From Candidatus Mediterraneibacter colneyensis (GTDB lineage Bacteria; Bacillota; Clostridia; Lachnospirales; Lachnospiraceae), in the NCBI GenBank assembly GCA_019114745.1, contig DXEY01000117.1, positions 1-14,612 on the forward strand: a stretch of DNA of 14,612 bases, in the 5' to 3' direction. Positions within the stretch are counted from its first letter, which is position 1. Each line of letters begins with the position of its first letter. Shown here in pieces: positions 1 through 5,911 of this stretch. The translations under genes and the position numbers were made by a program. The notes beneath the pieces were generated by a model. It saw nothing but the letters and a program-made list of their open reading frames with translations. It did not search any database and had not been told where the DNA came from.

Positions 1-238
1 TTTGAATGTCCGCAAAATCCGTCCTACATCTCATGACCATGGCAGCATCCCGAATTTAGTATTTTACATACTTCTGCCATAGATCTGCGGATACACAGGA
101 TCTGCCGGTTGAGTGCCGGCCGGCAGTACAGCATCTCGCACACACACGACTTCCAATTCCTTTTTCTCATATTTCCCACCTGCGCTTCGGCATTTATGTT
201 TCATTATATGCCCGTATTCCGCAGATGTAGCATAAGAC
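1..238. other. Stretch without a confident gene, downstream of trmB
   Basis: No gene of convincing quality is seen on either strand. The stretch contains a 12-bp perfect palindrome (TGCCGGCCGGCA, 114-125) within a wider inverted repeat (CTGCCGG at 102-108, CCGGCAG at 120-126), and two near copies of GATCTGCGG (82-90 and 99-108). None is followed by a T-run, so no intrinsic terminator for trmB is recognisable here. A perfect TATAAT occurs on the minus strand (203-208) with a weak GCTACA 17 bp upstream (226-231); this is the only hint of a promoter. Confidence 0.5.
24..170 (-). CDS. Doubtful small Cys-rich basic peptide (48 aa)
   Basis: A short minus-strand frame begins at ATG 170-168 with an SD-like AGGTGGG (181-175) four bases before it and ends at TAG 26-24. 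The 48-residue product is basic (starts MRKRNWKSCVC) and contains seven cysteines; I do not recognise it. A TATAAT (208-203) with a poor -35 (GCTACA, 231-226) lies upstream at a fitting distance, so an independent short transcript is conceivable. Against it, frames of this length occur by chance, the Cys spacing matches no metal-binding motif I know, and there is no visible membrane segment or leader. It could equally be noise in the 3' flank of trmB. Confidence 0.15.
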   Translation of the reverse strand: MRKRNWKSCVCEMLYCRPALNRQILCIRRSMAEVCKILNSGCCHGHEM

Positions 239-901
239 TCAGGTATTGTTTTCTTTTTTTACTGCGATCAGCTTATTGATCGGATTCCCTTTTGCGGAGA
301 ATCTTTCTTCATATTCAGTCATTATGTTTCCCCTGTTCATTTCTTCATTATGATGAAGGTCATAGGTGAAACTGCTCACGGTCCATCCGGCTTCTTTCAC
401 CTGCTCCAGTGAGAAATTGAACAGTTCTGTATTGTCTGTCTTGAACTCGATCGTCCCATATGGGACGAGCACTTTTTCGTACCGCTCCAGAAACTCGGTC
501 GAAGTAAGCCTCCTTTTGGCATGTCTTGCTTTCGGCCATGGATCGGAAAAATTCAGATAGATCCGGTCTACCTCGCCCGGGGCAAACACTTCTTCCAGCC
601 TTCTCGCATCCATACAGACAAACCTTATATTTTTCAGGTCTTTAAATTCATCCGTATCGAACTTCTCCACCGCCCGCAGCAGTACGCTGGAATATCGTTC
701 TATCCCGACAAAATTAATCCCGGGATTTTCTTTTGCCATATTCAGGATGAAGCGCCCCTTTCCCATTCCGATCTCGATCCGGATGGGCCTCCGGTTTCCA
801 AACACCTGTCTCCAGCATCCCCTCTGATCCTCCGGTCTTTTTATCACCGCATTGTGCGCCTGGATCGTCCCCTCTGCCCTCGGTATATTTCTCAGTCTCA
901 T
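239..901 (-). CDS. trmB: tRNA (guanine-N7)-methyltransferase TrmB
   Basis: TrmB transfers a methyl group from S-adenosylmethionine to N7 of G46 in the variable loop of many tRNAs; it is cytosolic. The 220-residue protein shows the Rossmann methyltransferase fold: the SAM loop EIGMGKG at residues 43-49, the second-strand end VGIER (65-69), DAR at 98-100, the family hallmark NFSDPWPK (117-124) followed by the basic stretch KARHAKRRL, then EFKTDN (152-157) and a C-terminal TEYEERF (195-201). Length and motif order are normal for bacterial TrmB. The ATG at 901-899 is preceded by GGAGG (913-909) with a 7-nt spacer. The gene is divergent from the V-ATPase operon and has its own strong promoter at 991-1019. 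No terminator is evident after it. Confidence 0.96.
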   Translation of the reverse strand: MRLRNIPRAEGTIQAHNAVIKRPEDQRGCWRQVFGNRRPIRIEIGMGKGRFILNMAKENPGINFVGIERYSSVLLRAVEKFDTDEFKDLKNIRFVCMDARRLEEVFAPGEVDRIYLNFSDPWPKARHAKRRLTSTEFLERYEKVLVPYGTIEFKTDNTELFNFSLEQVKEAGWTVSSFTYDLHHNEEMNRGNIMTEYEERFSAKGNPINKLIAVKKENNT

Positions 902-990
902 AACTCATCCTCCAACGATTTATCACCATCTGCCGCCGGGTAATACTGCTGCCCGTATGGCAGGATATTTCTGTTCTTTCTATATGTATC

Positions 991-1019
991 ATCATAACAC
1001 GAGAACAGGAACTGGTCAA
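991..1019 (-). promoter_or_regulatory. sigma-A-type promoter of trmB
   Basis: On the minus strand TTGACC (1019-1014) is followed after exactly 17 bp by TATGAT (996-991), which is preceded by TGT, an extended -10 element. This is a near-consensus housekeeping promoter. Transcription would start near 984 and give a leader of about 80 nt before the trmB ATG. The leader holds a small hairpin with 5-bp stem CTGCC/GGCAG (949-963). Confidence 0.75.
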
Positions 1020-1023
1020 AAGC

Positions 1024-1048
1024 AGATCGTGGAAAACTAACGCGATCT
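1024..1048. promoter_or_regulatory. Dyad between the divergent trmB and ATPase promoters
   Basis: AGATCGTG (1024-1031) and CGCGATCT (1041-1048) form an inverted repeat of eight pairs, one of them G-T, around a 9-nt AT-rich centre. It lies directly behind the trmB -35 box (1014-1019) and just before the ATPase -35 (1053-1058). Its placement fits an operator that could see both promoters. It does not match a regulator site I can name, so the role is inference. Confidence 0.3.
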
Positions 1049-1052
1049 TTAC

Positions 1053-1080
1053 TTGCTTTTTTTAGCAAATGGTGTATGAT
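1053..1080 (+). promoter_or_regulatory. Probable promoter of the V-type ATPase operon
   Basis: TTGCTT (1053-1058) and TATGAT (1075-1080) are separated by 16 bp, giving a predicted start near 1087 and a leader of about 33 nt before the ATG at 1120. The -10 is good and the -35 moderate. A short inverted repeat, TTGCT (1053-1057) and AGCAA (1064-1068), overlaps the -35 and spacer. No other convincing promoter is seen before the first ATPase gene. Confidence 0.55.
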
Positions 1081-1119
1081 AAAGTATATTATGATTTTCT
1101 TACAAACAGGAGGCTGTTT

Positions 1120-1431
1120 ATGGACTCTATTGTAAACAAATTGACGGAAATTGAGGATGCGGCTTCCGCCATTGTCCGGCATGCCGAAGACCAGAAAGCT
1201 GTCATGGATAAAGAATATGAAGAAAAGCGAAAAGCATTCGATGCGAAGCTGGAGGCGGAGACCGAGGCAAAGCTTGACGCCATCCGCGCCGGACTGGAAA
1301 AAAAGACCTCCCAGCTGCTCGACAGCCAGAGTGATTCCAGTACAGCCGCGATACAGGCGCTCCGGAAAGAATATGAAGAAAAGCATACGGAATATGCCCG
1401 CGAGATCCTGAAACGGATCACAGAGGTGTAG
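1120..1431 (+). CDS. V/A-type ATPase peripheral stalk subunit (G/H, NtpF-like)
   Basis: This 103-residue protein is almost entirely a charged, alanine-rich helix with long runs of Glu, Lys and Arg, as expected for the small peripheral-stalk subunit that pairs with subunit E as a coiled coil and braces the catalytic head against the membrane stator. It has no membrane segment and no enzymatic motif. I place the start at ATG 1120 because AGGAGG lies at 1108-1113 with a 6-nt spacer; an in-frame ATG at 1069 would add 17 residues but overlaps the promoter region and lacks an SD. Three bases separate its stop from the subunit C start, and the SD of C (GAGGTG, 1423-1428) lies inside its last codons, suggesting translational coupling. 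The family assignment rests mainly on composition and position. Confidence 0.8.
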   Translation: MDSIVNKLTEIEDAASAIVRHAEDQKAVMDKEYEEKRKAFDAKLEAETEAKLDAIRAGLEKKTSQLLDSQSDSSTAAIQALRKEYEEKHTEYAREILKRITEV

Positions 1432-1434
1432 CCT

Positions 1435-2481
1435 ATGGGAAACTTACTTGAATACAGCGGGATCGTGACCAAGATCCGTGCTATGGAAGCAAAGCTTTTG
1501 ACGCCGGAGCAGTTCACGGAGATCGCCAATCTCGGCACTGTCCCTGAGATTGCGGATTATCTCAAGCGGAACACCGCTTATGCCGGAGTTCTGGAGACGC
1601 TTTCAGACGACCAGATACACCGGGGCAATATCGAAAAAGTGCTGATGCAGTCCCTGTATCATGACTATACCAAGCTCTACCGCTTCTGCGGGCAGAAACA
1701 GCGCCGCTTCATGAAACTGATCATGAAAAACTACGAGGTGGATCTGATCGATTATTGCCTGACTATCGTGATCAACCGGTACAAAAAGCCTTTCGACCTG
1801 AATTATAAGCGTCCGTTTTTTGACCGTTATTCACAGATCTCTATTGAAAAGCTCATCACTTCGCGGACGACGGACGAGCTGGTCGAGAATCTGAAAGGCA
1901 CAGAATATTACGCCCCGCTCAGGAAATTAAGGGATGCACAGAACGTCACTCTGTACGACTATACGCTGGCGCTGGATCTGTATCTTTTCACTTCGACATG
2001 GAAAGAGCAGAAAAAAGTCCTGAAAAAGAAGGATCTGGAGCTTTTCATGCGGGAGCGCGGCGCCAAGATCGACCTGCTGAACCTGCAGTGGATATACCGG
2101 GCGAAAAAATATTATAATATGAAACCCGCAGACATCTATCTGCTCCTCATTCCGATCCATTACAAGCTCTCTACCGACATGGTCAAAGAACTGGTGGAGA
2201 CCCCGGGACTGGAGGAATTTGAATCAGCGGTATCGCGGACGATTTATGCACGCCGTTATAATTTCCGGCAGAAACTGACGGTAGAACAGATGTATCTGGA
2301 CTGCCTGAATTATCTTTATACGATTGACCGCAGGCGGGATCCCTATTCGATCGCCGCGATCAACACTTACCTCTTCTTAAAAGAGGAGGAGATCAAAAAG
2401 CTGACGACCGCCATGGAATGTGTACGCTACAGCCTGACCCCCGGCGAAACGTTGGCATACGTTGGAGGTAAAACCCAATGA
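1435..2481 (+). CDS. atpC: V/A-type ATPase subunit C (AC39/d-like)
   Basis: Subunit C is the funnel-shaped, all-helical socket on the membrane ring that receives the central shaft (D/F) and transmits rotation. The 348-residue protein has the family's triplicated helical character. Recognisable elements are INRYKKPFDLNYKRPFF in the first half, RAKKYYNMKPADIYLLLIP near residues 222-240, and the C-terminal stretch starting PYSIAAINTYLFLKEEEIKK, equivalent to the conserved end of archaeal and bacterial C subunits. No membrane segment is evident. The SD GAGGTG (1423-1428) sits 6 nt before the ATG. The gene's TGA overlaps the ATG of subunit I (ATGA at 2478-2481), a classical coupling arrangement. 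Here C comes before I, whereas in the Thermus and Enterococcus operons it follows E. Confidence 0.92.
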   Translation: MGNLLEYSGIVTKIRAMEAKLLTPEQFTEIANLGTVPEIADYLKRNTAYAGVLETLSDDQIHRGNIEKVLMQSLYHDYTKLYRFCGQKQRRFMKLIMKNYEVDLIDYCLTIVINRYKKPFDLNYKRPFFDRYSQISIEKLITSRTTDELVENLKGTEYYAPLRKLRDAQNVTLYDYTLALDLYLFTSTWKEQKKVLKKKDLELFMRERGAKIDLLNLQWIYRAKKYYNMKPADIYLLLIPIHYKLSTDMVKELVETPGLEEFESAVSRTIYARRYNFRQKLTVEQMYLDCLNYLYTIDRRRDPYSIAAINTYLFLKEEEIKKLTTAMECVRYSLTPGETLAYVGGKTQ

Positions 2482-4424
2482 TTGTAAAAATGAAATTTAT
2501 CAATATCTCCGGTCCGAGGAACGATATCGACCGGGTCACCGACCTGTATCTCTCCCGTTATGAGATCCAGCTCGAATCCGCGCTGTCTGAGTTGAAGACC
2601 GTAGACAATTTAAGGCCATTTGTGGAGCTCAACCCATACCGCGACGTGCTTGCAAAGGCGAACCAGTTCGTCGGCTATCTTCCCAACGCCGATGATGTGG
2701 AGCCGGCGGCAGATCTCGGACTTGACGACATGTTTGAGCTTGTACGCAAGGCAAATGAAGATTACCAGACGCTTCAGGAAAAGAAAGAAAAATTAAAGAA
2801 AAAGATCGAGGAGCTTCGGGCAAAACAGCAGATTATCGCTCCTTTCCGCCCAATGGACTGCGATCTCCACAAGGTACTGAATTACCGGTATATCACTTAC
2901 CGTTTCGGACGCATCGCGGTAGAATTTTACCACAAGATGCAGAAATACCTTATGGACGATCTGACAGCAATTTTTGTGGAAGGCGAACGGGATGAAAGTT
3001 TTGTATACGGGGCTTATTTTGTTTCCCCGGCGGAAGCGCAGAAAGTAGACGCGGTATTCCGTTCCCTTCACTTTGAAAGGATCGAGCTGAAGGATGAATT
3101 TGACGGGTCTCCCGCATACGCGCATCAGGCTCTGGAGCGCGAAATCGCCCGGGTCAACCTGGAAATTGATGACCTGGACAAGCAGGCAGGGGAAATGCTT
3201 GCGGACAGGGCACCGCAGCTCATAGCCGCCAGAAACCGTCTGGAAGAACTCTCCAATAATTTCGACGTCCGCAAACTTGCTGCACGGATGGAGGACAATA
3301 AAGAAGACTATTACATTCTCTGCGGATGGATGTCCTCGGATGACGTAGATAAATTTCTGAAAGAAGTCGAGGATGACGACAAAGTATTTGTTGTCGTAGA
3401 GGACGACCACGACGCGTACTTCGGAGAGCCGCCCACCAAGCTGGAGAACCCAAAGCTCTTTAAACCGTTTGAGATGTTTATCCAGATGTATGGCCTTCCG
3501 TCGCATAATGAGATGGATCCCACGATATTTGTCGGGATCACCTACTCTTTTATCTTCGGAGTCATGTTCGGAGATGTGGGGCAGGGGCTCCTGCTCCTGA
3601 TCGGCGGAGCGCTCATCTATCACTTTAAAAAAGCGCCGCTGGCAGGGATCATTGCATCGGCAGGTGTATTTTCCACTATCTTCGGATTCCTGTTCGGCAG
3701 TATCTTCGGATTTGAAGATGTACTGCCCGCACTGTGGATACGGCCTATTAACCATATGACCACCCTTCCCTTCCTCGGGAAGCTGAATACCGTATTTATC
3801 GTGGCAGTCGCCTTTGGGATGTTCCTTATTATAGTGGCGATGATCCTTCATATCATAAACGCCATAAAGAGTAAAGATATTGAAGGCGCCTGGTTTGAGC
3901 CCAACGGTGCAGCCGGTCTTATATTCTATATTGCGGTCGTAGTCACTATCGTACTCTTCATGACAGGCCGGCCTCTCCCGGCAGGCATCGTCATGGCAGT
4001 GATGTTCGGAGTGCCGCTTCTCGTAATGCTCTTCAGAGAACCGATCACGAGAGCGATACAAAAAAGGGCTGACAAGATGGAGACGGGCAAAGCAATGTTC
4101 CTGGTACAGGGCTTTTTCGAGATGTTCGAGACGCTCCTCAGCTACTTTTCCAATACGATCTCGTTTATCCGTATCGGAGCGTTTGCAGTCAGCCATGCGG
4201 CAATTATGGAAGTCGTACTTCAGCTTGCCGGAGCAGAGAGCGGCAGCCCCAACTGGATCGGCGTAATCTTCGGCAACCTGTTTGTCTGCGGATTCGAGGG
4301 ACTGATCGTCGGCATCCAGGTACTCCGTCTGGAATACTACGAGATGTTCAGCCGCTTCTACAAAGGCAGCGGCCATCCATTTGAGCCGTATACTAAAAAG
4401 AACACTAAAAAAGCAAAAAAATAA
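2478..4424 (+). CDS. atpI: V/A-type ATPase subunit I (a-type stator subunit)
   Basis: Subunit I forms the two ion half-channels beside the K ring and anchors the peripheral stalks. The 648-residue protein has a cytosolic N-terminal half with coiled coils (for example residues about 93-115, rich in Lys and Glu) and a C-terminal membrane half from about residue 350. Family hallmarks are FGVMFGDVGQG (about 359-369), GFLFGSIFGFED, HIINAIKSKD, and SFIRIGAFAVSH with Arg565, the predicted essential arginine that releases the ion from the ring carboxylate. The C-terminus LEYYEMFSRFYKGSG...FEPY is typical. Length is normal. The start overlaps the subunit C stop by 4 nt, with GGAGGT at 2464-2469 as SD. 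Confidence 0.96.
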   Translation: MIVKMKFINISGPRNDIDRVTDLYLSRYEIQLESALSELKTVDNLRPFVELNPYRDVLAKANQFVGYLPNADDVEPAADLGLDDMFELVRKANEDYQTLQEKKEKLKKKIEELRAKQQIIAPFRPMDCDLHKVLNYRYITYRFGRIAVEFYHKMQKYLMDDLTAIFVEGERDESFVYGAYFVSPAEAQKVDAVFRSLHFERIELKDEFDGSPAYAHQALEREIARVNLEIDDLDKQAGEMLADRAPQLIAARNRLEELSNNFDVRKLAARMEDNKEDYYILCGWMSSDDVDKFLKEVEDDDKVFVVVEDDHDAYFGEPPTKLENPKLFKPFEMFIQMYGLPSHNEMDPTIFVGITYSFIFGVMFGDVGQGLLLLIGGALIYHFKKAPLAGIIASAGVFSTIFGFLFGSIFGFEDVLPALWIRPINHMTTLPFLGKLNTVFIVAVAFGMFLIIVAMILHIINAIKSKDIEGAWFEPNGAAGLIFYIAVVVTIVLFMTGRPLPAGIVMAVMFGVPLLVMLFREPITRAIQKRADKMETGKAMFLVQGFFEMFETLLSYFSNTISFIRIGAFAVSHAAIMEVVLQLAGAESGSPNWIGVIFGNLFVCGFEGLIVGIQVLRLEYYEMFSRFYKGSGHPFEPYTKKNTKKAKK

Positions 4425-4467
4425 ATTTTATATCTCATAAATTTTAGAAAATCAGGAGGATTTTACC

Positions 4468-4902
4468 ATGTCATTAGCAACCAGAATTATCTTTATCATC
4501 GCTTTGATCGTAAGCATCATCGTACCGTTCGGATACTATCTGCTCGGTGAAAAATCGAAGAAGCGCTACAAACGCGCCATCGGTACGAACGCATTTTTCT
4601 TCTTCGGTGCATTTGCCATCGCCTCTATCATGCTCCTCGGCGGACCGGACGTACAGGCTGCCGAAGCTGCCGCATCCGGATCAGGGCTGGCAGAAGGACT
4701 CGGATACCTGGCGGCTGCTCTTGTTACCGGACTTTCCTGTATCGGCGGCGGTATCGCAGTTGCAAGTGCTGCGAGCGCGGCGCTCGGAGCGATCAGCGAG
4801 GACTCCAGCGTACTTGGTAAATCATTGATCTTCGTAGGACTGGCGGAAGGTGTCTGCCTGTACGGACTGATCATTTCCTTTATGATATTGGGAAATCTGT
4901 AA
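4468..4902 (+). CDS. atpK: V/A-type ATPase subunit K (ring proteolipid)
   Basis: K subunits make the rotating membrane ring. The 144-residue protein has four hydrophobic segments: about 6-26, 38-57, 78-101 and 117-142. The C-terminal hairpin is canonical: glycine/alanine-rich TM3 (CIGGGIAVASAAS), polar loop GAISEDSSVLGKS, and TM4 with the ion-binding Glu127 in GLAEGVCLYG. The N-terminal hairpin is divergent, with no carboxylate and no LPxTQGLYG-like motif, a strongly basic loop (EKSKKRYKR, 28-36), and a small-residue linker VQAAEAAASGSG after TM2 that resembles a signal-peptidase site. So either one Glu serves four helices, or the N-terminal part is removed. Gln and Thr ligands of the Enterococcus hirae sodium site are not apparent (TM3 has Gly at the Gln110 equivalent; Gly follows the Glu), which favours protons. 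The SD AGGAGG lies just before ATG 4468. Confidence 0.93.
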   Translation: MSLATRIIFIIALIVSIIVPFGYYLLGEKSKKRYKRAIGTNAFFFFGAFAIASIMLLGGPDVQAAEAAASGSGLAEGLGYLAAALVTGLSCIGGGIAVASAASAALGAISEDSSVLGKSLIFVGLAEGVCLYGLIISFMILGNL

Positions 4903-4908
4903 GACAGC

Positions 4909-4938
4909 GTTCACACGCGCCATTTTGCGTCGGTGAAC
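4909..4938 (+). promoter_or_regulatory. Intercistronic hairpin between subunits K and F
   Basis: GTTCAC (4909-4914) pairs with GTGAAC (4933-4938) and ACGC (4915-4918) with GCGT (4927-4930), leaving an 8-nt loop and a 2-nt bulge. It begins 6 nt after the K stop and ends just before the SD of subunit F (GGAGGT, 4940-4945). There is no T-run, so it is not a terminator. Many K copies but one F are needed per enzyme, so a stability or initiation-control role is plausible; that is inference. Confidence 0.5.
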
Positions 4939-4951
4939 TGGAGGTAATCAC

Positions 4952-5260
4952 ATGAAAATGTTTCTTATCAGCGACAATGTCGACACTTACACCGGCATGC
5001 GCCTGGCGGGAGTAGACGGCGTCGTCGTGCATGAGCGCGAAGAGCTGAGAAAGGCTTTGGAGGACGTGCTTACCGACAAAAATGTCGGCATCGTGCTCCT
5101 TACTGAAAAGTTTGGCCGTGAGTTTCCCGATATCATTGATACGTTCCGGCTGGAACGGAAAATGCCTCTCTTAGTGGAGATCCCTGACCGCCACGGTACA
5201 GGGCGCAAAAAGGACTTTATCACATCATATATCACAGAGGCAATCGGGCTGAAACTGTAG
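4952..5260 (+). CDS. atpF: V/A-type ATPase subunit F (NtpG-like)
   Basis: Subunit F binds subunit D to complete the central rotor shaft and modulates ATP hydrolysis. The 102-residue protein has the expected alternating beta/alpha (CheY-like) pattern: strand MKMFLISD, a gly-rich turn with GMRLAGVDG (residues about 15-23), strand VGIVLLTEKFG (about 49-59), strand PLLVEIPDRHG (72-82), then a C-terminal helix. IPDRHG followed by a basic turn is typical of the family. Length is normal. GGAGGT (4940-4945) lies 6 nt before the ATG. In Thermus- and Enterococcus-type operons F comes after C and E; here it precedes E. Confidence 0.92.
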   Translation: MKMFLISDNVDTYTGMRLAGVDGVVVHEREELRKALEDVLTDKNVGIVLLTEKFGREFPDIIDTFRLERKMPLLVEIPDRHGTGRKKDFITSYITEAIGLKL

Positions 5261-5275
5261 CCGCACTCCGGCTGC
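5257..5275 (+). promoter_or_regulatory. Hairpin over the subunit F stop codon
   Basis: GTAGCCG (5257-5263) pairs with CGGCTGC (5269-5275), seven pairs including one G-T, around loop CACTC. The TAG stop of subunit F (5258-5260) lies in the left arm. No T-run follows. It may be a processing or coupling signal before subunit E, whose start is 49 nt further on; the role is inference. Confidence 0.4.
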
Positions 5276-5323
5276 GCCCGTACACTGCCGGACAACTATT
5301 ATTAATTAAAGGAGGGATTCCTC

Positions 5324-5911
5324 TTGACTTTGGAAGAAAAAATCACACACCTGCAGTCCAATTCCATGGAACAGGCCCGTGCTGAGGGCAACGCCATCAT
5401 CGACGCCCACCGCGAAGCTCTTGAGAAAGTATTTGAAGATCACAAAGCCGAAGCGCTGCGCCAGTCTGAAACGAGGATCAAAGCCGAGACTACCAACGCC
5501 CGGCTCTCTCTCAACCAGGCGGCCGCCAGATCCCAGCTTGAGATCAAGCGCCGCCAGGGGAAGGTACAGCAGGATCTGAAAGATAAAATATTTGAGGAGG
5601 CACGAAGCCTGGTCGATGATTACATGAAGACAGAGGCATACAATGATTTCCTCGTATACTGCATCCGCCAGGCAGCATGTTTTGCGGGTCAGGAGCCCGT
5701 TGTGATCTATATCAACCCTTCGGACGAATCGAAACGTTCCGACCTTGAGGATGCCACCCGGGTCCATCTCACGATCAGTGCGGAGGACTTTATCGGCGGC
5801 GTGCGCGCAGTCATCCGCTCCCGCAATATCCTCATTGACAATTCATTTAAGACACAGCTGCGCAATGAATACGACAAATTTATGTTTTTAGGAGGTGACG
5901 GCATTGCTTAA
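5324..5911 (+). CDS. atpE: V/A-type ATPase subunit E (peripheral stalk)
   Basis: Subunit E pairs with the small G/H subunit to make the peripheral stalks and contacts the top of the A3B3 head through its globular C-terminal domain. The 195-residue protein has the expected layout: about 110 residues of charged helix, then an alpha/beta domain (about 117-190) with VVIYINPSD, LTISAEDFIGGVRAVIRSRNILIDNSF and a C-terminal helix. The segment GGV....R..ILIDNSF is the family's most recognisable signature. I take TTG at 5324 as start because GGAGGG (5311-5316) precedes it by 7 nt and no in-frame ATG occurs until after several conserved residues. Its last codons overlap the likely start of subunit A by 8 nt. 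Confidence 0.93.
   Translation: MTLEEKITHLQSNSMEQARAEGNAIIDAHREALEKVFEDHKAEALRQSETRIKAETTNARLSLNQAAARSQLEIKRRQGKVQQDLKDKIFEEARSLVDDYMKTEAYNDFLVYCIRQAACFAGQEPVVIYINPSDESKRSDLEDATRVHLTISAEDFIGGVRAVIRSRNILIDNSFKTQLRNEYDKFMFLGGDGIA

Noticed and set aside
102..126. GC-rich inverted repeat as a trmB terminator
   Set aside because: No T-run follows on the minus strand and it lies over 110 bases past the trmB stop.
64..204. Alternative 46-codon minus-strand frame (starts MKHKCRS)
   Set aside because: Its ATG overlaps the only TATAAT element and no SD precedes it; it overlaps the other candidate in a different frame.
1069..1119. Upstream in-frame start for the first ATPase gene
   Set aside because: ATG 1069 overlaps the -10 region and has no SD, whereas ATG 1120 has AGGAGG at 6 nt.
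2793..4376. 527-codon open frame antisense to subunit I
   Set aside because: It mirrors a conserved, well-recognised gene, its translation resembles no protein family I know and is rich in His, Cys and Arg, as expected for an antisense shadow.
5895..5903. GTG start for subunit A
   Set aside because: The GTG is part of the SD sequence itself; TTG 5904 has correct spacing.
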